Origin: Methylobacterium sp. CB376
Lineage (GTDB): Bacteria > Pseudomonadota > Alphaproteobacteria > Rhizobiales > Beijerinckiaceae
Reading direction: 5' to 3'
Assembly: GCF_029714205.1 (NCBI RefSeq)
Contig: NZ_CP121648.1
Coordinates: 5,653,001 to 5,717,000, forward strand
Length of the DNA: 64,000 nt
In this document: positions 1 through 8,415 of the stretch, one piece after another
Numbering within the stretch: the stretch's first letter is position 1
How the letters are laid out: each line of letters begins with the position of its first letter
Notes under the pieces: generated by a model
What the model was told of the DNA's origin: nothing
The model's input: only the letters and a program-made list of their open reading frames with translations
Database searches by the model: none
Made by a program: the position numbers and the translations under genes

Positions 1-306
1 CCCGGACGGCCTGTCCGCATCCTCGACCACGAGGGCCGGCTCTCCGGCGAGGTCCGGCAGGGCGGCCCGCGTCACGGCGCCGGCCGCCACGATGCGGGCC
101 CCGGCCCGCTCGGCCCAGATCGCCGCGAGGTGGCTCTTGCCGCTGCCCGGGGGACCGGTGAGGACGAGGACCGGGTCGGGCCAGTCGGGCCAGGCCTCGA
201 TCCGCGCGTAGGCGTCCTCGTTGCTCGGGCCGACCAGGAAATCCTCGGGGCCGAAGCGGGGATCGAGGGGCAGGTCGAGGGCGAGCTGGCGCGGAGCCTC
301 CGGCAT
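1..306 (-). CDS. hdaA: HdaA/Hda-type DnaA-related protein, C-terminus cut by window edge
   Basis: The N-terminal 102 codons of a small DnaA-like AAA+ protein are present; the rest lies beyond the left edge. A Walker A motif GPPGSGKS is at residues 51-58, after the N-terminal LALDLPLDPRFG stretch typical of Hda proteins (a clamp-binding type motif). In this family the protein binds the loaded beta clamp and promotes ATP hydrolysis by DnaA, so preventing re-initiation. Its ATG overlaps the TGA of the upstream permease gene (TGATG), indicating translational coupling. The order phosphatidyltransferase-permease-hdaA downstream of a divergent purMN is common in Rhizobiales and supports the call. 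The truncation is an artefact of the window. Confidence 0.88.
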   Translation of the reverse strand, partial: MPEAPRQLALDLPLDPRFGPEDFLVGPSNEDAYARIEAWPDWPDPVLVLTGPPGSGKSHLAAIWAERAGARIVAAGAVTRAALPDLAGEPALVVEDADRPSG

Positions 307-1454
307 CAGGCGCGGCTCCGCGCGTCGTGGTCCGCCGGCGGCCGCGCCGCGGCCGGCAGCGGCGCCGGCGCCAGCGGGAGCGCCGCCGGCAGCGGCGCCT
401 CGCCCCAGTAGAGGCTGCTCTCCAGGTAGCGCCGCACCGCGAACCGCGCGACGACGCCGAGCGCCGCGGCGATCGGCACGGCGAGCAGCAGGCCGAGGAA
501 GCCGAACAGCGAGCCGAAGGCGAGGAGCGCGAACATCAGCCAGACCGGGTGCAGGCGCACCGCGTCGCCGACGAGCTTGGGCTGCAGCACGTTGCCCTCC
601 ATGAACTGGCCGACCAGGAACACCCCGAGCGTGGCCAGGATCCAGGGCCAGTCCGGCCAGAACTGCACCACCGCGACCCCGGTCGAGAGCAGGAAGCCGG
701 TGAGCGAGCCCACGTAGGGGATGAAGGTGAGGAAGCCGGCGAGCAGCCCGATCAGCACGCCGAAATTGAGCCCGATCAGGAACAGGCCGAGCGCGTAGAA
801 GGTGCCGAGCAGGAGGCAGACCAGGCTCTGGCCGCGGATGAAGCTGGTGATCGCCCGGTCGATGTCGCGGGCGATGAGGCGCACGGTGTCCCGGTGGCGG
901 GGCGGCACCCAGCCGTCGAGGGTGGCGGTCATGCGGTCCCAGTCGATCAGGAGGTAGAAGGCGACGACGGGCGTGACGACGAGGAGCGACAGGATCCCGA
1001 CGACGGCCTGGCTCCCCGACCAGAGGGAGCCGGCGAGGTTGACGAGGAAGCTGCCGGCCTGCCCGACGAGGCGCCCGACCGAGGCCTGCAGGTCCTGGAG
1101 CGTGCCCGCCCCGCCCGCCCGCTCGAGGAGCGGCCCGGCATTCTCGGCGATGATCGCCTGGATCCGCGAGACCACCCCGGGCAGGGCGGCGGCGAGCGCG
1201 CCGATCTGGCGGGCGGCGAGGGGCACCGCGATGATCAGCGCCAGCAGCAGCCCGAGCACGAACACCGCCAGGATCAAGAAGGTGGCGGAAAGCCGCCCGA
1301 TCCCGAGCCGCTCCAGCCGGTCGGCGACCGGGTCGAGCACGTAGGCGAGGGCCGCGCCGGCCACGAAGGGCACCAGCACGTCCCGCAGCTCGTAGAGCAG
1401 GAAGACCACGACCGCGAGCACGGCGAGCCCGATCGTGGCGCGGCGCTGGAGCAT
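306..1454 (-). CDS. AI-2E/PerM family membrane permease
   Basis: The product is a polytopic membrane protein of 382 residues. Hydrophobic segments start at residue 8 (IGLAVLAVVVFLLYELRDVL), recur around residues 50-90, and a dense set fills the C-terminal half, in the usual AI-2E exporter/PerM layout. The family exports autoinducer-2 or other small solutes in some members; most are uncharacterised, so the substrate is unknown here. The start at 1454 was chosen because the frame upstream encodes a hydrophilic, arginine-rich stretch unlike the family. The gene lies 86 bp after the phosphatidyltransferase gene and its stop overlaps the hdaA start, so the three probably form one transcript. Confidence 0.85.
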   Translation of the reverse strand: MLQRRATIGLAVLAVVVFLLYELRDVLVPFVAGAALAYVLDPVADRLERLGIGRLSATFLILAVFVLGLLLALIIAVPLAARQIGALAAALPGVVSRIQAIIAENAGPLLERAGGAGTLQDLQASVGRLVGQAGSFLVNLAGSLWSGSQAVVGILSLLVVTPVVAFYLLIDWDRMTATLDGWVPPRHRDTVRLIARDIDRAITSFIRGQSLVCLLLGTFYALGLFLIGLNFGVLIGLLAGFLTFIPYVGSLTGFLLSTGVAVVQFWPDWPWILATLGVFLVGQFMEGNVLQPKLVGDAVRLHPVWLMFALLAFGSLFGFLGLLLAVPIAAALGVVARFAVRRYLESSLYWGEAPLPAALPLAPAPLPAAARPPADHDARSRA

Positions 1455-1540
1455 TCCCGGTTCCCGTGGCGGCGCGTCCCCGCCGCCCGGCGCAGATAGG
1501 GATGCGGCCTCCCCAGGGTCAAGCCGCTGCTGCGGGCGGG

Positions 1541-2083
1541 TCACGGCGCCTCCTCCCGGCTCATGTGCCGCATCCAGAGGAGGCCGTAGACCAGCACGGA
1601 GGCCGCCGCCAGGGCGGCGACGAGGATCGCCGCCAGGGTCTCGGCCGGGTGGGGCGGCGCCCCGAAGGCGCGCAGGCCCAGGAGCCCCCCGGCGAAGACG
1701 ATCTGCAGCGCGGTGTTGAGCTTGCCGATCAGGAGCGGGCGGATCGCCATGCGCCGGTCGAGGAGCCACGCGAGCAGGATCGCCCCCAGCACCATGACGT
1801 CGCGCGAGACGATCACGATGGCGAGCCACGCGGGCACCGCGCCGACCACCGCGAGGGCGACGAAGATCGAGACCAGCAGCGCCTTGTCGGCCAGCGCGTC
1901 CAGGTAGGCGCCGAGTTCGCTCTTCATGTTGAAGCGGCGGGCGACGTAGCCGTCGACCGCGTCCGAGAGGCCCGCCAGCGCGAAGCCCGCGAAGGCGAGC
2001 GCCCAGGCCCCCTGCCCGATCATCGCGATCACGAAGGGGACCAGGACGAGGCGGCCGAGGGTGATCAGGTTGGGGATCGTCAT
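1541..2083 (-). CDS. CDP-alcohol phosphatidyltransferase (PgsA-like)
   Basis: A 180-residue integral membrane enzyme with the complete CDP-alcohol phosphatidyltransferase signature D-x2-D-G-x2-A-R-x8-G-x3-D-x3-D: D41, D44, G45, A48, R49, G58, D62 and D66. Such enzymes transfer a phosphatidyl group from CDP-diacylglycerol to an alcohol. The PNLIT/LGR start and short length resemble phosphatidylglycerophosphate synthase or cardiolipin-synthase type members, but the alcohol cannot be read from the sequence. The start at 2083 ([11 protein letters not shown]) was preferred to an upstream in-frame ATG, which would add an arginine-rich tail encoded partly by the 14-bp tandem repeat. Confidence 0.85.
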   Translation of the reverse strand: MTIPNLITLGRLVLVPFVIAMIGQGAWALAFAGFALAGLSDAVDGYVARRFNMKSELGAYLDALADKALLVSIFVALAVVGAVPAWLAIVIVSRDVMVLGAILLAWLLDRRMAIRPLLIGKLNTALQIVFAGGLLGLRAFGAPPHPAETLAAILVAALAAASVLVYGLLWMRHMSREEAP

Positions 2084-2140
2084 GCGGGGCGGTCGATCTC
2101 TCCGTCCCGCCATGGTGTCAGAAGCCGCGCGCCGCCTCCA

Positions 2141-2208
2141 CCCGGCGACTCGCACCCGGCGACTCGCACCCGGCGACTCGCACCCGGCGACCCGCACCCG
2201 GCGACTCG
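2141..2208. repeat. 14-bp tandem repeat in the purM/pgsA-like divergent promoter region
   Basis: Nearly five head-to-tail copies of CCCGGCGACTCGCA lie at 2141, 2155, 2169, 2183 (one T-to-C change) and 2197 (partial). They sit between the start of the phosphatidyltransferase gene (2083, minus) and the start of purM (2269, plus), 61 bp upstream of purM. The unit is not a multiple of three and lies outside both likely coding regions. It may vary in copy number between strains. Confidence 0.9.
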
Positions 2209-2268
2209 CCGCCCGCGCCGGAAGCGGCTACACGGGGCGGCAGCGCAAAGCCGAAGGGTTCACGGGTG

Positions 2269-3336
2269 ATGGCGGGCGAGAACGGGCTGACCTATGCCGC
2301 AGCGGGCGTCGACATCGACGCGGGCAACGCCATGGTCGAGGCGATCAAGCCGCTGGTGCGCTCGACCCGCCGCCCCGGCGCGGATGCGGAGATCGGCGGC
2401 TTCGGCGGCCTGTTCGACCTCAAGGCCGCGGGCTTCTCCGACCCGATCCTGGTCGCGGCGAACGACGGCGTCGGCACCAAGGTCAAGATCGCGATCGAGA
2501 CCGGGCGCCACGACACCATCGGGATCGACCTCGTGGCGATGTGCGTCAACGACATCGTGGTGCAGGGGGCCGAGCCCCTGTTCTTCCTCGACTACTACGC
2601 CACGGGCAAGCTGGTGCCGGGGGTGGGCGCGGCGATCGTGACGGGCATCGCCGAGGGCTGCCGGCAGGCGGGCTGCGCGCTGATCGGCGGCGAGACCGCC
2701 GAGATGCCCGGCCTCTACGACGGGTCCGACTACGACCTCGCGGGCTTCGCGGTCGGCGCGGCCGAGCGCGGGGCGCTGCTGCCGACCGACGGCGTCGCCC
2801 CCGGCGACCTCGTGCTCGGGCTCCCCTCCTCGGGCGTGCACTCGAACGGCTTCTCGCTGGTGCGCCGGATCGTCTCGGCCTCGGGCCTGCCCTGGGACGC
2901 GCCCGCGCCCTTCGCGCCGGGCCGGAGCCTCGGCGAGGCGCTGCTGACCCCGACCCGGATCTACGTGCGCCCGCTCCTCGCGGCGCTGCGGGCGACCGGC
3001 CGCGGGGCGATCAAGGCGCTCGCCCACATCACGGGCGGGGGCTTCCCCGACAACCTTCCCCGGGTGCTGCCGGAGGCGGTCGGCATCGCCCTCGACCTCG
3101 ACGCGGTGGCGGTGCCGCCGGTCTTCGGCTGGCTCGCCCGCACCGGCGGCGTCGCGGTGCCGGAGATGCTGCGCACCTTCAATTGCGGCATCGGCATGGT
3201 GGTGGTGGTGGCGCCGGAGCGGATCGAGGCCGTCGAGGCGGCGCTCCGCGCGGCCGGCGAGGCGCCGGTCCGGCTCGGGACGGTCACGCCCCGGGGCGAG
3301 GCCCCCGTCAGCTTCGCGGGCAGGCTCGGCCTGTGA
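2269..3336 (+). CDS. purM: Phosphoribosylformylglycinamidine cyclo-ligase (AIR synthetase)
   Basis: The 355-residue protein closes the imidazole ring of aminoimidazole ribonucleotide in step 5 of de novo purine synthesis, using ATP in the cytoplasm. Family landmarks are the N-terminal [13 protein letters not shown], the [11 protein letters not shown] segment, [32 protein letters not shown] and the C-terminal [13 protein letters not shown]. Length matches bacterial PurM (about 350). GTG at 2266 immediately precedes the ATG; the ATG at 2269 was used. The stop TGA overlaps the GTG start of purN (GTGA), the usual purMN arrangement with translational coupling. Confidence 0.97.
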   Translation: MAGENGLTYAAAGVDIDAGNAMVEAIKPLVRSTRRPGADAEIGGFGGLFDLKAAGFSDPILVAANDGVGTKVKIAIETGRHDTIGIDLVAMCVNDIVVQGAEPLFFLDYYATGKLVPGVGAAIVTGIAEGCRQAGCALIGGETAEMPGLYDGSDYDLAGFAVGAAERGALLPTDGVAPGDLVLGLPSSGVHSNGFSLVRRIVSASGLPWDAPAPFAPGRSLGEALLTPTRIYVRPLLAALRATGRGAIKALAHITGGGFPDNLPRVLPEAVGIALDLDAVAVPPVFGWLARTGGVAVPEMLRTFNCGIGMVVVVAPERIEAVEAALRAAGEAPVRLGTVTPRGEAPVSFAGRLGL

Positions 3337-3989
3337 CGGCGCGCCCCCGCACCGCGATCCTGATCTCGGGGCGCGGCTCCAACATGGTCTCGCTGCTGCG
3401 GGCGGCGGAGGATCCGGCCTATCCGGCGCAGTTCGTGCTCGCGGCCTCGAACCGGCCCGACGCGCCCGGCCTCGCCCACGCGGCGGCGGCCGGCCTCGCG
3501 ACGCTCGCCCTCGACCACCGGGCCCATCCGGACCGGGCGGGCTTCGACGCCGCCCTCGACGCGGGGCTGCGCGCCCACGGGATCGAGCTCGTGGTGCTGG
3601 CGGGCTTCATGCGCGTGCTGACCCCCGGCTTCGTCGAGGCCTGGGCGGGCCGGATGGTCAACATCCATCCCTCCCTGCTGCCGCTCTTCCGCGGCACACA
3701 CACCCACGCGCAGGCGCTGGCGGCCGGGGTGCGGCTCCACGGCTGCACGGTGCATTTCGTGGTGCCCGAACTCGATGCGGGCCCGATCATCGCGCAGGCC
3801 GCCGTGCCGGTGCGCCCGGACGACGACGCCGACAGCCTCGCGGCCCGGGTCCTGGTGCAGGAGCACCGGCTCTACCCGGCGGCGGTCGCGCTCGTCGCCG
3901 CGGGCCGGGCGCGGCTCGACGGCGACCGGGTGGCGTTCGCGCAGGGGAGCGCCCCGCCCGAAGGGGCGCTGCTGTCGCTGGCATCCTGA
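3333..3989 (+). CDS. purN: Phosphoribosylglycinamide formyltransferase (GART, 10-formyl-THF dependent)
   Basis: The 218-residue enzyme transfers a formyl group from 10-formyltetrahydrofolate to GAR in purine synthesis. It has the N-terminal phosphate-binding SGRGSNM, the catalytic stretch [12 protein letters not shown] with its Asn and His, and the downstream [17 protein letters not shown] segment carrying the catalytic Asp. The start is a GTG overlapping the last bases of purM; no upstream ATG gives a plausible product, since the open frame further upstream is out of frame with purM. The gene converges on bioA, with an imperfect hairpin between them. Confidence 0.95.
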   Translation: MTARPRTAILISGRGSNMVSLLRAAEDPAYPAQFVLAASNRPDAPGLAHAAAAGLATLALDHRAHPDRAGFDAALDAGLRAHGIELVVLAGFMRVLTPGFVEAWAGRMVNIHPSLLPLFRGTHTHAQALAAGVRLHGCTVHFVVPELDAGPIIAQAAVPVRPDDDADSLAARVLVQEHRLYPAAVALVAAGRARLDGDRVAFAQGSAPPEGALLSLAS

Positions 3990-4000
3990 AGGGTCGCGGC

Positions 4001-4029
4001 GCGGGACCGGGCGGCCGACCCGGTCGCGC
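4001..4029. terminator. Imperfect hairpin between convergent purN and bioA
   Basis: GCGGGACCGGG (4001-4011) pairs with CCCGGTCGCGC (4019-4029) with one mismatch around a 7-nt loop. It lies just after the purN stop and just before the bioA stop. No U-tract follows on either strand, so its role as a terminator is inferred from position only. Confidence 0.4.
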
Positions 4030-4048
4030 CCCCGCCGCGGCCGGCCCC

Positions 4049-5296
4049 TCAGCGGGCGCCCAGCACCTCCCGCATCGCGGCGAGGAGGAGGCCGAGATCC
4101 TCCTCGCCGATGGTGAGGCACGGGGTGAGGTAGACGATGTCGCCGAAGGGCCGCACCCAGACGCCCCGCTCCAGGAAGGCGGCCTTGAGGCCCGCGAGGT
4201 CGAGGGGCGGCGCGAGCTGCACCGCCCCGATCGCCCCCAGCACCCGCACGTCCACGATGCCGGGCCGGCCCCGCAGCGGGGCGAGCCCCTCCTCCAGCCG
4301 CGCCGCCAGGGCCCGCGCCTGGGCGAGGCGGGGCTCGCGGGCGAAGAGGTCGAGGCTCGCATTCGCCGCCGCGCAGGCGAGCGGGTTCGCCATGAAGGTC
4401 GGCCCGTGCATCAGCGCGGCGGCGGGATCGTCGGACCAGAAGGCGGAGAAGATCTCGGTGGTCGCCACCGTGGCGGCGAGCGGCATCGTGCCGCCCGTGA
4501 GCGCCTTCGAGAGGCAGATCAGGTCCGGCACCACCCCCGCCTGCTCGCAGGCGAACAGGCTGCCGGTGCGGCCGAAGCCGGTGAAGACCTCGTCCAGGAT
4601 CAGGATCAGGCCGTGGCGGCGAGCGAGCCGCGCGATCCGCGCCAGCACCTCGGGCGGATGCATGCGCATGCCGCCGGCCCCCTGCACCAGCGGCTCCACG
4701 ATCACCCCGGCGAGCCCGTCGCGGTGGCGCGCCAGCCCGGCATCGAGGGCGGCCTCCCGCGCGCGCGTGTCGGGGAGGTCGAAGAAGACCTGCTCGGGCA
4801 GGTAGCGGCCGAAGCGGCGATGCATCCCCTCCTCGGGGTCGCAGACCGACATCGCCCCCATCGTGTCGCCGTGATAGCCGCCTCGGAAGGCGGCGAAGCG
4901 GGAGCGGCCCGCGACGCCGCGGTTGAGCCAGACCTGGGCCGCCGCCTTCAGGGCGACTTCGACCGCCACCGAGCCCGAATCCGAGAAGAAGACGTGGTCG
5001 AGATCCCCCGGCAGGAGGCCGGCGAGGCGCCGCGCCAGGGTCTCGGCCGGGGCGTGGGTCAGGCCGCCGAACATCACGTGCGGCATCGCGTCGAGCTGCG
5101 CGGCCACCGCCCGGGCAATCTCCGGGTGGTTGTAGCCGTGGCAGGCCGTCCACCAGGAGGCGATGCCGTCGACCAGGGAGCGGCCGTCCTCGAGCAGGAT
5201 GCGGCTGCCCTGCGTGCGGGCGGCCCGCAGGGGCGGGGCGGCCGTCTTCATCTGCGTGTAGGGGCGCCAGAGGGCGTGGTCGCGTGGCTCGCTCAT
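4049..5296 (-). CDS. bioA: Adenosylmethionine-8-amino-7-oxononanoate aminotransferase
   Basis: A 415-residue class III PLP aminotransferase that makes 7,8-diaminopelargonate from KAPA with S-adenosylmethionine as amino donor. It opens with the BioA-specific LWRPYTQMK, and carries the substrate-site GIASWWTACHGYNHP, DEVFTGFGRTG with the PLP-binding Asp, and the Schiff-base lysine in LSKALTGG near residue 270. The ATG at 5296 gives the normal BioA N-terminus. Only 30 bp separate it from the stop of the MarR-GNAT gene, so bioA probably rides on that transcript, while bioF-bioD run the other way. bioB is not in the window. Confidence 0.95.
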   Translation of the reverse strand: MSEPRDHALWRPYTQMKTAAPPLRAARTQGSRILLEDGRSLVDGIASWWTACHGYNHPEIARAVAAQLDAMPHVMFGGLTHAPAETLARRLAGLLPGDLDHVFFSDSGSVAVEVALKAAAQVWLNRGVAGRSRFAAFRGGYHGDTMGAMSVCDPEEGMHRRFGRYLPEQVFFDLPDTRAREAALDAGLARHRDGLAGVIVEPLVQGAGGMRMHPPEVLARIARLARRHGLILILDEVFTGFGRTGSLFACEQAGVVPDLICLSKALTGGTMPLAATVATTEIFSAFWSDDPAAALMHGPTFMANPLACAAANASLDLFAREPRLAQARALAARLEEGLAPLRGRPGIVDVRVLGAIGAVQLAPPLDLAGLKAAFLERGVWVRPFGDIVYLTPCLTIGEEDLGLLLAAMREVLGAR

Positions 5297-5326
5297 GCGG
5301 CCAGTCGGCGCGCGGGCGCGCCGGTG

Positions 5327-6271
5327 TCAAGCGGCGCGATCGCGGCCCGCGAGATCGAGGCTCCAGGTCTCGCCGACGAGGTCCCGCCCGAAGGAGCGGT
5401 GCGGCGCCCGCTCGGCGAGGCGGAACCCCGCCCGCTCGTAGAGGCGCCGGGCCGGGGCGAGCACGTCGTTCGTCCACAGCGTCACCTGCCGGTAGCCCGC
5501 GCCGCGCGCGAAGGCGAGGCAGGTCTCGACGAGCCGCCGGCCGGTGCCCGAGCCCCGCGCCGCCGCCTCGACGTAGAGGAGCCGCAGCTTCGCCACCGCC
5601 TCCGATTGCCGGACCAGGAAGACGCTGCCGACCGGCGAGCCGCCGCTCTCCGCCACCCAGCCGCCCTCGCGGGCGGGATCGTGCCCCGCCACGAAACCCG
5701 CGAGGATGCCCGCGACGAGGCCCTCGAAGCTGTCGTCGAAGCCGTATTCCTCGGCGTAGAGGCGGCCCTGGCGGTGGATGATCCAGCCGGTATCGCCCGC
5801 CCGGAAGGGGCGGATCGCCACCGGAGCGGGGGCCGGGGCCGGGGTGAGGAGGCCCTGGACCCGCTCCATCGCCCGCACCAGCTCCGCCCGGTCCGGCGGC
5901 GCGAGCCGCGCCAGCATCGCCTCGACCTCGCCCCGCGAGGCCGCGTCGAGGGGGGCGAAGGCCGCCCGCCCGGCCGCCGTCAGCGTCAGTTCGTGGCGCC
6001 GCGCGTCGCGCGCCGAGGGCGTCCTGGCGACGAGGCCCCGGGCGACGAAGCGCTTGAGCAGGCGGCTGAGATAGCCCGCGTCGAGGCTGAGATCCTGGCC
6101 GAGCTCCGCCGCATTGGGCCGGTCGCGATGCGCCAGTTCGTAGAGCACCCGCGCCTCGGTGAGCGAGTAGGGGCTGCGGTGCAGGCCCTCGTCGAGGAGG
6201 CCGATCTGGCGCGTGTAGAAGCGGTTGAACGCGCGCACCGCGGCGACCGCGTCGGATGGGGGCTCTGCCAT
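5327..6271 (-). CDS. MarR-type HTH and GNAT acetyltransferase fusion protein
   Basis: A 314-residue two-domain protein. Residues about 10-135 form a MarR-like winged helix (YSLTEARVLYELAHRD, then LDAGYLSRLLKRFVARGLV and TPSARDARRHELTLT). Residues about 155-305 form a GNAT fold with the acetyl-CoA loop RGSGTGRRL and a C-terminal YERAGFRLAE. This fusion class is known, but targets are mostly unstudied. The start at 6271 has a strong Shine-Dalgarno GGAGGAG just upstream; an in-frame ATG at 6307 would put the start next to the palindrome. It lies directly upstream of bioA and divergent from bioF, so a role in controlling biotin genes is a reasonable inference, not shown. Confidence 0.85.
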   Translation of the reverse strand: MAEPPSDAVAAVRAFNRFYTRQIGLLDEGLHRSPYSLTEARVLYELAHRDRPNAAELGQDLSLDAGYLSRLLKRFVARGLVARTPSARDARRHELTLTAAGRAAFAPLDAASRGEVEAMLARLAPPDRAELVRAMERVQGLLTPAPAPAPVAIRPFRAGDTGWIIHRQGRLYAEEYGFDDSFEGLVAGILAGFVAGHDPAREGGWVAESGGSPVGSVFLVRQSEAVAKLRLLYVEAAARGSGTGRRLVETCLAFARGAGYRQVTLWTNDVLAPARRLYERAGFRLAERAPHRSFGRDLVGETWSLDLAGRDRAA

Positions 6272-6307
6272 GGCTCCTCCTGAACGCGCGGAGCTTGGCG
6301 CAATCAC

Positions 6308-6320
6308 TTGACTGAGTCAA
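6308..6320. promoter_or_regulatory. Perfect palindrome TTGACTGAGTCAA, candidate operator
   Basis: A 13-bp perfect inverted repeat centred on one base lies 36 bp upstream of the MarR-GNAT start and about 145 bp upstream of bioF. MarR-family proteins typically bind short palindromes near their own promoters. Each half also resembles a -35 hexamer (TTGACT), so binding here could occlude polymerase in both directions. Binding is inferred. Confidence 0.6.
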
Positions 6321-6464
6321 TTAATTCGAGGCGGGCACCGCGGCGTACCGGCGCGGCGGCCGCACCGGCCGAGGCGGCCGTCCGGCCCCGTCCCGGCGGG
6401 CGCGCGGTCGGTCGCAGATTCGTCCGGCTTGACACCCTGCCGGCCGCGGGCCCACAGCCCCGCC

Positions 6465-7604
6465 ATGCCGGTTCCTCCCACCCTCAGCCTCGACGCCTTC
6501 GCGGCCGCCAAGCTCGCCGGGCTCGACGCGGCGGGCCTGCGCCGCCGCCTCGTGCCGACCGCCCGCACCGGCGGCGCCCGGGCCGAGCGGGACGGCCGGG
6601 CGGTCGTCTCCTTCTCCTGTAACGACTATCTGGGCCTCGCGACCCATCCCGAGGTGGTGGCCGCGGCGCACGCCGCCCTCGACCGCTACGGGGCGGGCAG
6701 CGGCGGCTCGCGCCTCGTCACCGGGAGCCACCCGATCCTCGCCGAACTCGAAGCGGCCCTCGCCGCCCGGAAGGGCCACGAGGCGGCGCTGGTCTTCGGC
6801 AGCGGCTACCTCGCTAATCTGGGCGTCACCCCGGCCCTCGTCGGGGCGGGCGACCTGATCCTGATCGACGAACTCGGCCATTCCTGCATGTGGGCGGGGA
6901 CGCGCCTCGCGGGCGCCCGCGCCCTGCCCTTCCGCCACAACGACCTCGGCCACCTCGAGGACCTGCTGGCGCGCGAGCGCGCGCGCGCCCGCCGCGCGCT
7001 CATCCTCACCGAGCGGGTCTTCTCGATGGACGGCGACCGCGCCCCGGTCGCGGAGATCCTCGGCCTCGCCCGGGCCTTCGACGCCTGGACCCTGGTCGAC
7101 GACGCGCACGGGCTCGGCGTCGTCGGGCCGGACGCGACCGCGCCGCTGGAGATGGGCACCCTGTCGAAGGCGCTCGGCAGCTACGGCGGCTATCTCTGCG
7201 CCTCGCGGCCGGTGATCGACCTCCTGACCTCGCGGGCGCGCAGCTTCGTCTACACGACCGGCCTGCCCCCGGCCTCCGCGGCCGCGGCCCTGGCCGCCCT
7301 CCGGCTGATCGAGGCCGAGCCGGCCCGCGCCGCCCGGCCGCTCGCGCTCGCCCGCCGCTTCACCGCCCGGCTCGGCCTGCCGGAGGCGCAGAGCGCCGTG
7401 GTACCCGTCCTCGTCGGCGAGGCCGAGGCCGCGCTCGCCCTGTCGCGGGCGCTGGAGGCGCGGGGCTTCCTGGTGGTGGCGATCCGGCCCCCGACCGTGC
7501 CGCCCGGCACCGCCCGCCTGCGCGTCGCCTTCTCGGCGGCGCACGAGGAGGCGGAGGTCGACGCCCTGGCCCAGGCCCTCCTCGATCTCGGGGCCGCGGC
7601 GTGA
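6465..7604 (+). CDS. bioF: 8-amino-7-oxononanoate synthase (KAPA synthase)
   Basis: A 379-residue alpha-oxoamine synthase that condenses pimeloyl-ACP or pimeloyl-CoA with alanine in the first step of biotin ring assembly. It carries FSCNDYLGLATHP, GSGGSRLVTGSHP, FGSGYLAN, the PLP-binding VDDAHGLGVVG and the Schiff-base lysine K235 in TLSKALGSYGGY. The ATG at 6465 gives the family N-terminus; a TTG at 6429 is in frame, but that TTGACA sequence is better read as a possible -35 hexamer. Its stop overlaps the GTG of bioD (GTGA). It is divergent from the regulator-bioA unit. Confidence 0.94.
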   Translation: MPVPPTLSLDAFAAAKLAGLDAAGLRRRLVPTARTGGARAERDGRAVVSFSCNDYLGLATHPEVVAAAHAALDRYGAGSGGSRLVTGSHPILAELEAALAARKGHEAALVFGSGYLANLGVTPALVGAGDLILIDELGHSCMWAGTRLAGARALPFRHNDLGHLEDLLARERARARRALILTERVFSMDGDRAPVAEILGLARAFDAWTLVDDAHGLGVVGPDATAPLEMGTLSKALGSYGGYLCASRPVIDLLTSRARSFVYTTGLPPASAAAALAALRLIEAEPARAARPLALARRFTARLGLPEAQSAVVPVLVGEAEAALALSRALEARGFLVVAIRPPTVPPGTARLRVAFSAAHEEAEVDALAQALLDLGAAA

Positions 7605-8278
7605 GCGCCCTGTTCGTCGCGGGCGCCGGCACCGAGATCGGCAAGACCTACGTCACCGCGGCGCTGACCCGGGCGCTGCGGCAGGACGGCCGGCGCGTCC
7701 TCGCCCTCAAGCCCGTCGCGAGCGGCGTGCCGCGCCTCGCCGATCCGGATTTCGCGGAGAGCGACACGGCCCGGCTCCTGGCGGCCCAGGACCTGCCGGT
7801 GACGCCCGAGACCGTGGCGGCCACGACGCCCTGGCGCTTCGCCGCGCCCCTGGCGCCGGACCTCGCGGCCGCCCGCGAGGGCCGCCGCCTCGCCCTCGAC
7901 GACCTCGCGGCGTGGTGCCGGACCGTGATCGCGGCGGCCGCGCCGGGGACGGCCGTGCTCGTCGAGGGCGTCGGCGGGCTGATGAGCCCGCTCACCGCGG
8001 AGGCGACGGGCCTCGCCTGGCTGAAGGCCCTCGGGCTCCCGACGCTCCTCGTGTCCGGCAGCTATCTCGGGGCGATCAGCCACGCGCTCACCGCGGTCGA
8101 GACCCTGCGCCACCACGCGGTCGCGCTGCGGGCCGTGGTGGTGAGCGAGACGCCAGGGGCCCCGACCCCGCCCGAGACCGTCGCGGAGGCGATCGGCCGG
8201 CACGCGGGCGCGCGGGTGCTCTGCGTGCGGCGCGGCGGCGGCTTCCCGGCCGAGGGGCTCTCGGTGGTGCCGGGCTGA
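7601..8278 (+). CDS. bioD: Dethiobiotin synthetase
   Basis: A 225-residue ATP-dependent carboxylase that closes the ureido ring of dethiobiotin from diaminopelargonate and CO2. The P-loop GAGTEIGKT is at residues 8-16, followed by ALKPVASG and the VEGVGGLMSPL loop, which are BioD landmarks. The start is a GTG that overlaps the bioF stop by four bases, so the two are translationally coupled. Transcription probably ends in the double hairpin at 8338-8415. Confidence 0.94.
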   Translation: MSALFVAGAGTEIGKTYVTAALTRALRQDGRRVLALKPVASGVPRLADPDFAESDTARLLAAQDLPVTPETVAATTPWRFAAPLAPDLAAAREGRRLALDDLAAWCRTVIAAAAPGTAVLVEGVGGLMSPLTAEATGLAWLKALGLPTLLVSGSYLGAISHALTAVETLRHHAVALRAVVVSETPGAPTPPETVAEAIGRHAGARVLCVRRGGGFPAEGLSVVPG

Positions 8279-8337
8279 TCCGGAGGTCCGCTGACCGGTG
8301 CGGCCTCGCAGCGGGGCGTGGCCGCGATCGGCGGCAC

Positions 8338-8415
8338 GGATCATCCGCTGTCCGGACGATCACTTCCCGTCAGCGGATGATCCGGGATCCACTTCGATCA
8401 ACCGGATCCCGGATC
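8338..8415. terminator. Two tandem hairpins, partial copy of the dispersed repeat, between convergent bioD and a kinase gene
   Basis: Hairpin 1 has perfect 13-bp arms GGATCATCCGCTG (8338-8350) and its complement (8371-8383). Hairpin 2 has perfect 12-bp arms GATCCGGGATCC (8379-8390) and 8404-8415. The second arm of hairpin 2 reaches into the stop codon of the minus-strand kinase (8414-8416). The segment TCATCCGCTGTCCGGAC is shared with the repeats near 32.5 and 45.7 kb. Its placement suggests bidirectional termination. Confidence 0.7.

Noticed and set aside
5296..6307. Longer N-terminal start at 6307 for the MarR-GNAT gene
   Set aside because: It would place the start codon beside the operator-like palindrome and ignores the strong GGAGGAG site upstream of the ATG at 6271.
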